Notes: generated from the letters alone by a model not told the origin. A stretch of 64,000 nucleotides of DNA from Pseudomonadota bacterium (GCA_023439305.1 JAEXOO010000037.1:1-64000), one strand, 5' to 3'; positions 43,592 through 53,280 are shown, counted from the first letter of the stretch. Numbers and translations are program-made.

Positions 43592-43652
43592 CACGCACAT
43601 TTTCATCCGGCCCCGATTACATCGAAATCGCCAAAAGCGTGGAATGGGCCAT

Positions 43653-43682
43653 AAAAAAAACCGCCTCGAAAGGCGGTTTTTC
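43653..43682. terminator. Bidirectional terminator between the HPP gene and hpd
   Basis: AAAACCGCCT, CGAA loop, AGGCGGTTTT with A-run before and T-run after; serves both convergent genes. Confidence 0.93.
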
Positions 43683-43702
43683 TTATCTGCGGCTACGGGG
43701 CC

Positions 43703-44779
43703 TCAATCGGCTTTCAAGACACCGCGGCGCACTTGATCACGCTCGATGGACTCGAACAGCGCCTTGAAATTGCCCTCGCCGAAACCATCGTCGCCCTTAC
43801 GCTGGATGAACTCGAAGAACACCGGCCCCATCAGGGTTTCGGAAAAGATCTGCAACAGCAGGCGACGCTGGCCGCCGTCGGACGTGCCATCCAGCAGAAT
43901 GCCGCGGCTTTGCAACTCGGCGGTGGGCTCTCCGTGGGCCGGCAAGCGACCTTCCAGCATCTCGTAATAGGTCTCGGGCGGCGCCGTCATGAAACGCATT
44001 CCGGTGGCCTTCAGCTTGTCCCAGGTGCTGAGCAGATCATCGGTCAGGAAAGCCACGTGCTGAATGCCCTCCCCGTTGAACTGCATCAGGAATTCCTCGA
44101 TCTGACCGGCCCCCTTGGAGGACTCTTCGTTCAAGGGAATGCGGATCTTGCCATCGGGCGCCGTCATGGCTTTGGACGTCAGGCCGGTGTACTCGCCCTT
44201 GATGTCGAAGTAACGTATCTCGCGAAAGTTGAACAGACGCTCGTAGTAGTCGGCCCAATAGGCCATCCGTCCCCGATACACATTGTGGGTCAGGTGATCG
44301 ATGTATTTCAGGCCCGCCCCTTCCGGGTGGCGATCCACGCCATCCAGATACACAAAGTCGATGTCGTAGATAGAACTACCTTCGCCATAGCGATCGATCA
44401 GGTACAGAGGTGCGCCACCTATCCCTTTGATGGCCGGCAGACGCAGCTCCATCGGTCCGGTGGGAATATCCACGGGCTGGGCTCCCAGCTCCAGCGCACG
44501 CTCATAGGCCTTTTGCGCATCGCGCACACGGAATGCCATGCCGCAGGCAGACGGCCCGTGCTCAGCCGCAAAATAAGCGGCATGGCTCTTGGGTTCTTCG
44601 TTCAGGATCAGGTTGATCTCGCCCTGGCGATACAGGGACACCTTCTTGGAACGGTGCACCGCTACTTTAGTAAAACCCATCATGGCGAAGACAGGTTCCA
44701 GGACGCCGGGGGTGGGCGCGGCAAATTCAATGAACTCAAACCCCATCAGACCCATGGGGTTGTCGAATAGATCAGTCAT
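43703..44779 (-). CDS. hpd: 4-hydroxyphenylpyruvate dioxygenase
   Basis: A 358-residue iron enzyme that makes homogentisate in tyrosine breakdown. Iron ligands are assignable as His162 (DHLTHN), His241 (GIQHVAF) and Glu323 (FFEFIQRKGD). The N-terminal glyoxalase-like half is typical of bacterial enzymes. The ATG at 44779 (MTDLFDNPMG) has GGAG upstream and replaces a TTG four codons earlier. The other homogentisate genes are not in the window. Confidence 0.96.
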   Translation of the reverse strand: MTDLFDNPMGLMGFEFIEFAAPTPGVLEPVFAMMGFTKVAVHRSKKVSLYRQGEINLILNEEPKSHAAYFAAEHGPSACGMAFRVRDAQKAYERALELGAQPVDIPTGPMELRLPAIKGIGGAPLYLIDRYGEGSSIYDIDFVYLDGVDRHPEGAGLKYIDHLTHNVYRGRMAYWADYYERLFNFREIRYFDIKGEYTGLTSKAMTAPDGKIRIPLNEESSKGAGQIEEFLMQFNGEGIQHVAFLTDDLLSTWDKLKATGMRFMTAPPETYYEMLEGRLPAHGEPTAELQSRGILLDGTSDGGQRRLLLQIFSETLMGPVFFEFIQRKGDDGFGEGNFKALFESIERDQVRRGVLKAD

Positions 44780-44973
44780 GTGAGACTCCAACGGTCAGGC
44801 ACTCAGAAAAAAACGGAAAACGGACAGGTCAGTTTTTTTCGGGGGGCGCGCAAGATACTCCCCGCACACTGCGCGCCAGATGATCGCCAAACAACAATTG
44901 AAATCCCAGAAACCTCATGGGTTCTGCTCCCAGGGGCCGGAGGCCGACATGCGCTCCTTAGGCCGATTCCCAT

Positions 44974-45003
44974 TATGGCGGCTGGATTCAATCCAGCGCC
45001 ATA
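44974..45003. repeat. Long inverted repeat upstream of hpd
   Basis: TATGGCGGCTGGATT and AATCCAGCGCCATA pair over 14 bases with one bulge, with almost no loop. It lies between the TauE-type gene and hpd, without a T-run on either strand. It may be a regulator site or an mRNA end hairpin of the upstream gene. Confidence 0.5.
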
Positions 45004-45028
45004 GAGCATTACCCTAGCGTGCGCAAAC

Positions 45029-45784
45029 CTACCCCAGCCGGGCCAGAATCGGCGGCAGGGCGGACGCCAGCATGGCAAGCCCCGACAGGGTCAGCAGGCT
45101 CAAGACAATCATGCGAAATGCCTGTTGACTGATCCCTACATACAATCGCGCGCCCGCCAGCACCGGAACCACCACCGCCACGGCAACCACGCCTATGGCC
45201 GGCAGCATGGCGGGCTTGATGGCGCCCGTACCCAGATAGGCCAGCAAGGTCACGGACAGGGTCGCCAAATTAAAATTCTGAATAACCGCGCGCTGCTCGT
45301 CCTTGGGCAATCCTGTCATGGTCGTCCACAGCGTCGGGATGACCCCGGTGAACCCGCCCAGGCCTCCCATGACCCCACCCGTCAGCCCCGCCAGCCCATC
45401 CGCTGCGCGACTGCGTACAGAAACATGACCCAAGCGATTGGAGACCAGCATCAAAGGACACCAGACCACCATCAGCGCTCCCAGGAAAACCTTGAACATC
45501 TGAGCATCCAGCATGGGCAGCAGCCAGGTTCCCATGGGTACGCCCAACAGGCCGCCGAGCAGGAATGGCATCAATGTCTGCCAATAAGAGGCTCTGCGGC
45601 GCGACAAGGCCGCCAGCATCTGCCCCATCCACGCCCCCCACACAGCCAGAACCGCCGCCAATTGCGGTTCCAGAAACCAGGCCCAAAAGGACATGGCCAC
45701 CATGCCAAACCCAAAACCTGACAATCCCTGTACAAAGCCAGCCAGTATGGCTCCCACTGCTACCACCAGGTAGAACGACTCCAT
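45029..45784 (-). CDS. TauE/SafE-family membrane transporter
   Basis: A 251-residue integral membrane protein with about eight helices in two halves. Both half-repeats show Gly-rich motifs typical of TauE/SafE (FVQGLSGFGFGMVAMS at the start; LTGGVMGGLGGFTGVIPTLW in the middle). Family members move sulfite, sulfoacetate or related anions outward. The ATG at 45784 is preferred to an upstream in-frame start. It is on the same strand as hpd, 249 bases before it, so probably a separate unit. Confidence 0.9.
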   Translation of the reverse strand: MESFYLVVAVGAILAGFVQGLSGFGFGMVAMSFWAWFLEPQLAAVLAVWGAWMGQMLAALSRRRASYWQTLMPFLLGGLLGVPMGTWLLPMLDAQMFKVFLGALMVVWCPLMLVSNRLGHVSVRSRAADGLAGLTGGVMGGLGGFTGVIPTLWTTMTGLPKDEQRAVIQNFNLATLSVTLLAYLGTGAIKPAMLPAIGVVAVAVVVPVLAGARLYVGISQQAFRMIVLSLLTLSGLAMLASALPPILARLG

Positions 45785-45849
45785 GACCCTTCGCCCCCCG
45801 CTCTCTTTAATTGCCAAACCTTAGCACGGCCTGTCGGTGCCGGCAGGCG

Positions 45850-45872
45850 AAAAAAAGCCTCCGGCAGGAGGC
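45850..45872 (-). terminator. Rho-independent terminator of aspA
   Basis: On the minus strand GCCTCC, TGCC, GGAGGC is followed by seven T. It lies about 80 bases after the aspA stop. Confidence 0.9.
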
Positions 45873-45951
45873 ATTTTCAGGCTGACATGGAAATGTCTCT
45901 GACTTATCTACCTCGGCGCAGACATGCGCCTCGGAGTCGTCAAGGCCTGTT

Positions 45952-47370
45952 TCAGGCTGGATCGGCAGCGCGCAAATCGCGCGGTTGGATCAGCAATTCG
46001 GCACGCAGTGCTTCGTTCAGCTCTTCGGCGCCCATCAGGCCGCGCTTGAGCACAACGTCGCGAATGTTGGTACCCGTGTGGAACGCTTCAGCCGCCACCG
46101 AGGTCGCCGCCTTGTAGCCGATGAACGGATTCAAGGCTGTCACCAACGAGATGGAGCGTTCGATATTGACTTCCAGGCACTCGCGATTAGCCGTGATGCC
46201 GACCACGCAGTAATTGGTCAACGTATCGCAGGCATTGGTCAGCAAGGACATGCTGCGCAGCAGCGAGTGGGCAATTACGGGCTCGAAAGCATTGAGCTGC
46301 AATTGGCCTGCTTCGGCCGCCATGGTCACTGTCATGTCGGCGCCGATGACTTCAAACGCCACCTGATTGACCACTTCCGGAATCACGGGATTGACCTTGC
46401 CCGGCATGATGGACGAACCAGCTTGCACGGCTGGCAGGCAAATTTCACCCATGCCGGCGCGCGGACCGCTGGAAAGCAGGCGCAAGTCATTGCACAACTT
46501 GGACAGCTTGACGGCGGTACGCTTGAGCACACCCGACAGATGCAGGAAACCGCCGCAGTCCTGGGTCGCCTCGATCAGGTCGCCGGACACACGCAGTTCA
46601 ACGCCGCACAGGTCGGACAGGTAAGACACGGCCAGAGCCGCGTAATCGGGATGCGCCGTGATGCCGGTGCCGATGGCCGTGCCGCCCAGATTCACGTCGC
46701 ACATCAGCTTGCGCGATTCCTTCAGGCGCACGATGTCTTCGTTGACCATGGTGGCGAATGCCTTGAATTCCTGTCCCAAGGTCATGGGCACGGCGTCCTG
46801 CAACTGCGTGCGGCCAATCTTCATGTGGGACGAAAACTCATCGGACTTGGTCAGGAAAGCGTCGCGCAGGCGCTCCATGGCGGCAAACAGCGGATCCAGC
46901 GAACGATACGCCGCCACGTGCAGCGCCGTGGGGTAGACGTCGTTTGTGCTCTGCGCCATGTTCACGTCTTCGTTGGGATGCAGGTACTGGTATTCGCCGC
47001 GCTTGTGGCCCATGCTTTCCAACGCCAGGTTGCAGATCACCTCGTTGGCGTTCATGTTGGTGGACGTGCCGGCGCCGCCCTGAATCATGTCGACCACAAA
47101 GTGCTCGTGCAGCGCGCCTTCATTGACAGCCTGACAGGCGGTCACGATTGCGTTGTGCTTTTCCTGGCTGAGCAGACCCAGTTTGAAATTGGCCTGAGCG
47201 GCGGCCTGCTTGACCAGGGCCAGGGCTTTAATCAGTTCCGGGTAGGTGGAAATCGGCGTACCGGTAATGTGGAAATTCTCCTTGGCACGCAAGGTGTGAA
47301 CACCATAATAGACTTCGTCGGGGACTTCACGGTCACCCAGTAAATCATGTTCGATACGGAACTGACTCAT
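45952..47370 (-). CDS. aspA: Aspartate ammonia-lyase
   Basis: A 472-residue enzyme splitting aspartate into fumarate and ammonia. The lyase-family signature GSSIMPGKVNP is at 318-328; other conserved blocks are GGAGTSTNMNANEV (98-111), TNDVYPTALH and GRTQLQDAVPMTLGQEF. An AAGGAA ribosome site precedes the ATG. It stands alone with its own terminator, and its upstream region is the 828-base gap shared with the MarR gene. Confidence 0.96.
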   Translation of the reverse strand: MSQFRIEHDLLGDREVPDEVYYGVHTLRAKENFHITGTPISTYPELIKALALVKQAAAQANFKLGLLSQEKHNAIVTACQAVNEGALHEHFVVDMIQGGAGTSTNMNANEVICNLALESMGHKRGEYQYLHPNEDVNMAQSTNDVYPTALHVAAYRSLDPLFAAMERLRDAFLTKSDEFSSHMKIGRTQLQDAVPMTLGQEFKAFATMVNEDIVRLKESRKLMCDVNLGGTAIGTGITAHPDYAALAVSYLSDLCGVELRVSGDLIEATQDCGGFLHLSGVLKRTAVKLSKLCNDLRLLSSGPRAGMGEICLPAVQAGSSIMPGKVNPVIPEVVNQVAFEVIGADMTVTMAAEAGQLQLNAFEPVIAHSLLRSMSLLTNACDTLTNYCVVGITANRECLEVNIERSISLVTALNPFIGYKAATSVAAEAFHTGTNIRDVVLKRGLMGAEELNEALRAELLIQPRDLRAADPA

Positions 47371-48198
47371 AATTCCTTCATTTCCTTAATAACGATAGCA
47401 AAGTTTCTATGACGCGCTTAATACCCGAGCCCTACGTTTAAACGAAGCAAAACCCCACCAATTCTCGCGAACTTGGCAGGGGCCCGGGGACATGCTGGAA
47501 ATGACCGCAAGGAACCAATGGAAAATAGGTATATCCGGTTCCTGAAAGCAAAGGCCCGTCTGTTAACGGGCCACGGTTTCAATCGGCTAAGCTGAATGAA
47601 TGGTCCAACTGCCTTTCTTAAAGGCATCGTCGAGCTTGGGAAGCGCTGCAATCATTGTAAACGCCGTGCGCCAGTCCGTCAGATCGTTTGCTGTTTTTCT
47701 TGCTCCGGGCAGCTGCCTCCCGTCGCGCCGGCCTGGGTTGCCGCCTGTATCCAAACGCATCTGCGCCTCCCGAACTTGCCCGCGGTTGTCGGAAAAACAG
47801 CCGGCGGGCGTTGCGTGATTACATCATTTATACCACCGGCCACCGCCTCGGATTGCGCCGAACCGCGCAAAAAACAGCCTGCATGCCCCCTTCCCGCCCT
47901 CGACGACGGGGCCGATACTGCCTTTGCTCAATACTCGTTTTGTCTCCGCGCACGCTCACGTGAAGCGAAATCGTTTTAGTAAAGTTAAATAATTAGGGTT
48001 TATTTTACTAAATGAAAATTTTGAATCAATAAAAGATGTTTAAATCAGAAAAAATGAAATTCAAAAACAAGACAAAATCTTCACCTTAAATCCGCGGCAA
48101 ATATTTAATGAAAACAAGCTGCAGAATCGACTGCATTGTTGGATTTATCCATATAGCTTGCTGATTTCACCGCGACCTACTTGTATTGGCACGGCACT
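47371..48198. other. Long divergent intergenic region between aspA and the MarR regulator
   Basis: No convincing gene: the open frames are low-complexity or lack starts and family resemblance. It contains a hairpin GGCCCGT/ACGGGCC at about 47548-47567, a GC-rich middle (47580-47950) and a sharply AT-rich stretch at about 47960-48170 that is probably the regulator's promoter. The middle part could be a decayed gene. Confidence 0.5.
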
Positions 48199-48753
48199 AT
48201 GAACTTACTCGAATTGAAATACCAGACCATCCTGACTGAAACTCAACGTCAGGCTCATCCCAAAACGGAAGACGTCGAACTCTGCTTGCGGATTCTGTCG
48301 CTGGCCTCGAGCATCAATAGAGCCTCCAGCGCCATGCTCAACGACTTTGGCCTGTCCGAAGGACGTCTTATTCTTCTGTTTTTGCTCAGCCGGCACCCAG
48401 CGGGCCTGAGTCCCGCCCTGCTCGCCGAACAGGCCGGCGTGACACGGGCCACCATCACAGGGCTGCTGGACGGGCTGGAGCAGCAACAATTGCTGATTCG
48501 CCAAAACAACACCTCAGACCGCCGTGTCCTGACCGTCAAGCTGACGCAGGCCGGAGAAGAACTATGCGATCATTTACTGCCGTACTATACGGAATGGCTT
48601 TCGGGTGTCTTCACGTATTTGCCGCCCGAGTTGCGCCAGCGCCTGTCCAGTCTGTTGTCCGAGGCTCTACAGGGTAATGCCTCCGACAATAGAACTGACA
48701 AACCCTTTATTCATGACCCACACATCCGCGTACAGAGGAGCTACACGATTTAG
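48199..48753 (+). CDS. MarR-family transcriptional regulator
   Basis: A 184-residue winged-helix regulator. The DNA-binding part spans about 50-110 (GLSEGRLILLFLLSRHP, LLAEQAGVTRATITGLLDGLEQQQLLIRQ, SDRRVLTVKLTQAG with the wing). The ATG at 48199 is chosen over a TTG six codons upstream. Its last 41 bases overlap the start of the AlkD-like gene. The ligand is unknown; it could act on aspA or on itself through the AT-rich upstream stretch. Confidence 0.9.
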   Translation: MNLLELKYQTILTETQRQAHPKTEDVELCLRILSLASSINRASSAMLNDFGLSEGRLILLFLLSRHPAGLSPALLAEQAGVTRATITGLLDGLEQQQLLIRQNNTSDRRVLTVKLTQAGEELCDHLLPYYTEWLSGVFTYLPPELRQRLSSLLSEALQGNASDNRTDKPFIHDPHIRVQRSYTI

Positions 48754-49501
48754 GGAGTTGTCTCCATCCCTTCTGCAAATCCTCAATACAGGCCAGAAAC
48801 CCAGCTCCTCCCTGCTCGAGGCTCTGGCCGTCGATCACGCCATCCTCGCCCAACACGCCTTGCCCGAACTGTCGCCCGCCTCGCTGAGCGCGGCCCTGCG
48901 GGCCCAGGAGCTGGGTATCTTGCACCGCATGAAGCAAATGGCCCAGGTGCTGCTTTCTCAGTATGGGCAGGATGTCGTCGGCCTGCTGCAGACTCACGTC
49001 TCCGACACCGTTCGCGGCTGGGCCTGCTTCATCATTGCCGAACTGCCGTCACTGTCGCTGCGCGAGCGGCTGGATCGCATCGCCCCGCTGGCCGACGACC
49101 CGCATGGCGGCGTGCGCGAATGGTCCTGGCTGGCTTTGCGCCCGCATGTGGTTGCCGCACCCGCCCAGGCTGTCGAGCACCTGCTGGAATGGAGCCAGTC
49201 CCCCTCCGAGCGCTTGCGCCGCTTCAGCTGCGAAATACTGAGACCTCGCGGCCGGCGCTGCCCACATATCGACATATTCAAATCCAATCCTGATACAGCG
49301 CTGCCCATCCTGGAGGCCTTGCGCAACGACCACTCGATCTACGTCCAGGACTCGGTGGCGAACTGGCTCTGCGATGCCGCCAAAAGCCAGCCTGAATGGG
49401 TGCGAGCGCTATGCCAGACCTGGGCCCTGGAAACCGTACCCGAACCCGGACGCGCCCTTTTGCACCGCACACAACGCGCGCTGCGCAGACAGGCCCACTA
49501 G
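48713..49501 (+). CDS. DNA alkylation repair (AlkD-like) HEAT-repeat protein
   Basis: A 262-residue all-helical protein of HEAT-like repeats (ILHRMKQMAQVLLSQYGQDVV, DTVRGWACFIIAEL, DPHGGVREWSWLALRPHV, SERLRRFSCEILRPRGR, DHSIYVQDSVANWLCDAAK), the pattern of AlkD/AlkC base-excision glycosylases for alkylated purines. The ATG at 48713 is preferred because the longer frame lies in the MarR gene; an ATG at 48677 is possible. Catalytic residues were not checked, so activity is inferred from family only. Confidence 0.75.
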   Translation: MTHTSAYRGATRFRELSPSLLQILNTGQKPSSSLLEALAVDHAILAQHALPELSPASLSAALRAQELGILHRMKQMAQVLLSQYGQDVVGLLQTHVSDTVRGWACFIIAELPSLSLRERLDRIAPLADDPHGGVREWSWLALRPHVVAAPAQAVEHLLEWSQSPSERLRRFSCEILRPRGRRCPHIDIFKSNPDTALPILEALRNDHSIYVQDSVANWLCDAAKSQPEWVRALCQTWALETVPEPGRALLHRTQRALRRQAH

Positions 49502-49505
49502 TCGC

Positions 49506-50135
49506 ATGGACGCCGCCGTCATCCGCGCCATGCAGAAATGGCCCGACGTCCCCGCTGTCAGCGGCTGGCTGTCGTTGGATCATGCCGGGCATTGGCGGCA
49601 CCATCCTCAGGGCGACGCTCTGGGCCATGTGGCGGGCGTCGGCGAGCGCATTCTGCATGCAGGCCTGATCCGTTTCCTGAACCGCAACTATCAATCGGAT
49701 ACACAAGGGCGCTGGTATGTGCAGAACGGACCCCAGCGAGTCTATGTGCGCCTGGACGGCGCCCCCCTGATTTTCAGCCTGGCCGCCGACGGCCAGCATC
49801 TGCAGGACCACACCGGCAATCCCGTCGTTCAAGTGCTGGAATGGTATCTGAACGCCCAAGGCTGGATGTACCTGCGCACAGAGCGCGGCCCCGGCCTGAT
49901 CGCGGGCCGCGATCTTCCTGCCCTGGCTGAGCAATTGCGCAACACCCAAGGACAAGGGCTGGATGCGCTGGAGCTGGAGCGGCCTCAGCACAGCCGCGGA
50001 TGGAACACCCCAGCCTACCCTCAGCCTTGCCCCCTGACGGTCTGGCCGGCGTGCGTGTCGCCGCCGCTGGAATTGGCGTATATTGCATTGCCAGAGACCG
50101 ATCCCCTTGAACCGTCCACCGAATCGCTTGCATGA
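49506..50135 (+). CDS. Conserved protein of unknown function
   Basis: A 209-residue soluble protein with no signal peptide. Its N-terminal half (KWPDVPAVSGWLSLDHAGHWR, LGHVAGVGERILHAGLIRFLNRNYQSD, GRWYVQNGPQRVYVRLDGAP) looks like a conserved betaproteobacterial DUF; I cannot name the number with certainty. It starts four bases after the AlkD-like stop and overlaps the Nudix gene by four bases, so it belongs to the same operon. Confidence 0.8.
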   Translation: MDAAVIRAMQKWPDVPAVSGWLSLDHAGHWRHHPQGDALGHVAGVGERILHAGLIRFLNRNYQSDTQGRWYVQNGPQRVYVRLDGAPLIFSLAADGQHLQDHTGNPVVQVLEWYLNAQGWMYLRTERGPGLIAGRDLPALAEQLRNTQGQGLDALELERPQHSRGWNTPAYPQPCPLTVWPACVSPPLELAYIALPETDPLEPSTESLA

Positions 50136-50722
50136 CCCAGCCTTCCACCTCTTTCTACTTTCCCGCACCCCGGGCCCAGAACTTCTGCAGCCAATGCGGC
50201 GCCAAGCTGACCCGCCTGGTTCCGCCCGATGACAACCGCATGCGCGATGTCTGCGAAAACTGCGGCGCCGTGCACTACCAGAACCCACGCAATGTCGTGG
50301 GCATCGTCCCGATGTGGGGCGACGACCAGATCCTGCTGTGCCGGCGCGCCATCGAACCGCGCTACAACACCTGGACGCTGCCGGCCGGCTTCATGGAGCT
50401 GGGCGAGACGCTGGCGCAGGGAGCCCTGCGCGAAATGGGCGAAGAGGCGGGAGCCCAAGTGGAGCCCGGCGGCCTGTTCACGGTTATCAGCGTGCCGCAC
50501 GCCGAACAGGTACATGTCTATTTCCTGGCCAAAGTCACCAGTGAAACCCTGGACCCCGGTCCGGAAACCCTGGAGGCCCGATTCTTCCATCTGGATGACA
50601 TCCCCTGGGACAACCTGGCTTTCCGCACAGTATCGGCCACACTGAAACGCTATGTCGAGGACCGCCGCACAGGTCAGTTCCAGATTCACGAATTCGACAT
50701 CGCGCAGCGCGAGCACAACTGA
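50132..50722 (+). CDS. Nudix hydrolase with N-terminal zinc ribbon
   Basis: A 196-residue enzyme. A zinc ribbon (Cys19, Cys22, Cys41, Cys44) precedes the Nudix domain; the Nudix box GFMELGETLAQGALREMGEEAG occupies 86-107 and keeps every consensus residue. NudC-type pyrophosphatases share a ribbon-plus-Nudix plan but carry an SQPWPFPxS motif after the box that is not seen here, so the substrate is open. Coupled to the preceding gene and three bases before aat. Confidence 0.92.
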   Translation: MTQPSTSFYFPAPRAQNFCSQCGAKLTRLVPPDDNRMRDVCENCGAVHYQNPRNVVGIVPMWGDDQILLCRRAIEPRYNTWTLPAGFMELGETLAQGALREMGEEAGAQVEPGGLFTVISVPHAEQVHVYFLAKVTSETLDPGPETLEARFFHLDDIPWDNLAFRTVSATLKRYVEDRRTGQFQIHEFDIAQREHN

Positions 50723-50724
50723 CC

Positions 50725-51474
50725 ATGACGCTTGTCTGGGTCGCACCGGACCAGCCCCTGCCCTGCCCTGACCAGGCCACCCCTGAAGGCTTGGTCGCAG
50801 CTGGCCTGGATCTGAGCGTGCCTCGTCTGTTGGAAGCCTACAGTCACGGCATGTTTCCCTGGTACAGCCCGGGCGATCCAGTGCTGTGGTGGTGCCCCGA
50901 TCCGCGTATGGTGCTGGACCTGCGCCAATTTCGCCTCTCCCGTTCCCTGGCTAAAAAGCTGCGCCAGATACGCCGCCGTCAGTACGATCACGACGCGCCG
51001 ATCCGCGTGACCTGCGACCAGGCCTTCGAACAGGTCATCGGGCATTGCGCCGATCTGCGCGCCAACGCCGGCACCTGGATCAGCGCCGACATCCGGCATG
51101 TGTACGGCGCCCTGCATCACGCAGGCCACGCCCACAGCATCGAAACCTGGATGGACGGCGAGCTGGCTGGCGGCCTGTACGGAGTCAATCTGGGCGGCTT
51201 CTTCTTCGGGGAATCCATGTTCGCTCTGCGCACCGACGCCAGCAAGATCGCTTTGGCGCATCTCGCGGACTTCCTGCTTGGCGCCGGCGTGACGTTCATC
51301 GACTGTCAACAGGAAACCCAGCACCTGGCCAGCCTGGGCGCCCAGCCCATGCCGCGCCGCGACTTTCTGGACATCCTGGCGCAAGCGCTGCGAGAGCCTG
51401 CGCCGTCCTGGCCGCAAGGACGCTTGCGGCTACGGGAGACACCGGCTTGCGAGGCGGGCGCAGGCGTCCCATAA
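50725..51474 (+). CDS. aat: Leucyl/phenylalanyl-tRNA-protein transferase
   Basis: A 249-residue enzyme that adds Leu or Phe to proteins with N-terminal Lys or Arg, marking them for ClpS/ClpAP. Signatures include SHGMFPWYSPGDPVLWWCPDPRMVL (about 44-68), NAGTWISADIRHVYGALH and GVNLGGFFFGESMF. It is followed at once by bpt, the partner enzyme of the bacterial N-end rule. Confidence 0.96.
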   Translation: MTLVWVAPDQPLPCPDQATPEGLVAAGLDLSVPRLLEAYSHGMFPWYSPGDPVLWWCPDPRMVLDLRQFRLSRSLAKKLRQIRRRQYDHDAPIRVTCDQAFEQVIGHCADLRANAGTWISADIRHVYGALHHAGHAHSIETWMDGELAGGLYGVNLGGFFFGESMFALRTDASKIALAHLADFLLGAGVTFIDCQQETQHLASLGAQPMPRRDFLDILAQALREPAPSWPQGRLRLRETPACEAGAGVP

Positions 51475-51501
51475 TGGATCTGTCACGCATGGTAGATCCG
51501 C

Positions 51502-52224
51502 ATGAGCCACCCCAAAGCCCCCAGTCCCCAGACACTGCAGTTTTACTCCACCGCCAGTTACGGATGCAGCTACCTGCCTGATCACCAGGCCCGCTCGCTG
51601 GTCGCCGCGCCCTCGCACCTGATCAACGAAAAAGTCTATTCCAAACTCGTTCAGCAAGGCTTCCGGCGCAGCGGCACATTTACCTACCGGCCCTATTGCG
51701 ACCAATGCCAGGCCTGCCAGCCTTTGCGCTGCGACGCCCTGAACTTCGAACCCGATCGCACCCAGCGTCGGACGCGCAAGCAGCATGGTCACCTGCAGGT
51801 CCAGGTGCTTCCCTTGCATTGGAACGCTGATCACTACGAGCTGTACCGCCGCTATCAGTCCAGTCGGCATCCCGGTGCAGGAATGGACGAGGACAATCAA
51901 TCCCAGTACGCGCAATTTCTCCTGGCCAGCCATGTCAGTTCACGCCTGGTGGAGTTTCGCGAACCCGACGGCACCCTGAAAATCGTCGCTGTCATCGACC
52001 TGCTGCAAGACGGCCTGTCTGCGGTATATACCTTCTTCGACCCGGACGCGCCCGGCAGCCTGGGCACCTACGCCATCCTGTGGCAACTGGAATATTGCCG
52101 CCGGGAATCATTGCCCTGGCTGTATTTAGGCTATTGGATCGAAGAAAGCCGTAAAATGACGTATAAAACCCGCTTTCGCCCCTACCAGTTGCTCATCAAC
52201 AGCCGCTGGGAATGGCCGGCCTAA
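51502..52224 (+). CDS. bpt: Aspartate/glutamate leucyltransferase (arginyltransferase family)
   Basis: A 240-residue enzyme that puts Leu on N-terminal Asp or Glu. The N-terminal CSYLPDHQARSL and the Cys cluster YRPYCDQCQACQPLR, plus the C-terminal LGYWIEESRKMTYKTRFRP, define the family. An inverted repeat GGATCT...AGATCC (51476-51499) lies just before the ATG and could hide the ribosome site. It sits between aat and pyrD. Confidence 0.95.
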   Translation: MSHPKAPSPQTLQFYSTASYGCSYLPDHQARSLVAAPSHLINEKVYSKLVQQGFRRSGTFTYRPYCDQCQACQPLRCDALNFEPDRTQRRTRKQHGHLQVQVLPLHWNADHYELYRRYQSSRHPGAGMDEDNQSQYAQFLLASHVSSRLVEFREPDGTLKIVAVIDLLQDGLSAVYTFFDPDAPGSLGTYAILWQLEYCRRESLPWLYLGYWIEESRKMTYKTRFRPYQLLINSRWEWPA

Positions 52225-52245
52225 CGTCCCTTCTTACCTGCCCGC

Positions 52246-53280
52246 ATGTCTGCCCTATTCAGCCTTTATCCCTTGGCTCGACGAGTGCTGTTCAGCATGG
52301 ATGCCGAACACGCTCACGAGCTCACGCTCAAATCCCTGCATTGCGCCCATAGCGCTCCCCTGGTGGGCGCGCTAATGAAAGACCTGCCCGCCAAACCCAT
52401 TAAGCTGATGGGACTCACACTGCGCAATCCGGTAGGACTGGCGGCCGGCCTGGACAAAAACGGCGCCCATATCGACGCCTTGGGCGCGCTGGGATTCGGC
52501 TTCGTGGAAGTCGGCACCGTCACCCCCAAGGCGCAACCCGGCAACCCCAAGCCCAGGCTGTTTCGGCTACCCGACTCTCATGCCTTGATCAACCGTTTCG
52601 GCTTCAATAATCACGGCCTGGATACCTTCATCGAAAACGTGCGCCGCAGCCGCTTCCGCTCCGAAGGCGGGGTTCTTGGGCTGAACATCGGCAAAAATGC
52701 CGCGACCCCCATGGAACAGGCCCAGGACGATTACCTGACCTGCCTGCGGGCAGTCTATCCACACGCCGATTACGTCACGGTCAATATCTCTTCGCCAAAC
52801 ACCAAGAACCTGCGGGCGCTGCAAGGACAGGACGAACTGGCTCGTCTGCTGGGCTCCCTGCAGGAACTGCGCATGCAATTGGCAGACGAACATGGCCGCT
52901 ACGTGCCCATCGTCGTGAAAATCGCCCCCGACCTGGAACAAGACCAGATTGACGCCGTGGCAGATACCGTTCCTGGTCAAGGGCTGGACGGCATCATCGC
53001 CACCAACACCACCTTGTCCCGCGACGCCGTACAAGGCCAGACGCATGCACAGGAACAAGGCGGTCTGTCCGGGCCACCGGTCCATGAATTGTCTCTGAAG
53101 GTGATTTCCCGGTTGCGGGAACGGCTGGGGCCTGATTTCCCCATCATCGGCGTGGGCGGTATCGAATCCGGCCGTCAGGCGCGCGAGAAAATCCAGGCCG
53201 GCGCCCAAGCCGTACAGCTCTACACCGGGCTGATCTACAAAGGTCCCGCCTTGATCTCGGAATGCGTGCGGGCGCTGTAA
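52246..53280 (+). CDS. pyrD: Quinone-dependent dihydroorotate dehydrogenase
   Basis: A 344-residue class 2 enzyme of pyrimidine synthesis, membrane-bound through its N-terminal helices (about 1-40). FMN and substrate regions: NPVGLAAGLDKNGAH, GFVEVGTVTPKAQPGNPKPR, NRFGFNNHG, VNISSPNTKNLR with the catalytic Ser, and IGVGGIESGRQAREKI. Last gene of the aat-bpt-pyrD string. Confidence 0.97.
   Translation: MSALFSLYPLARRVLFSMDAEHAHELTLKSLHCAHSAPLVGALMKDLPAKPIKLMGLTLRNPVGLAAGLDKNGAHIDALGALGFGFVEVGTVTPKAQPGNPKPRLFRLPDSHALINRFGFNNHGLDTFIENVRRSRFRSEGGVLGLNIGKNAATPMEQAQDDYLTCLRAVYPHADYVTVNISSPNTKNLRALQGQDELARLLGSLQELRMQLADEHGRYVPIVVKIAPDLEQDQIDAVADTVPGQGLDGIIATNTTLSRDAVQGQTHAQEQGGLSGPPVHELSLKVISRLRERLGPDFPIIGVGGIESGRQAREKIQAGAQAVQLYTGLIYKGPALISECVRAL

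Noticed and set aside
47596..47979. 127-codon frame between aspA and MarR
   Set aside because: Composition unlike a folded protein and overlapping frames on both strands; at most a decayed gene.
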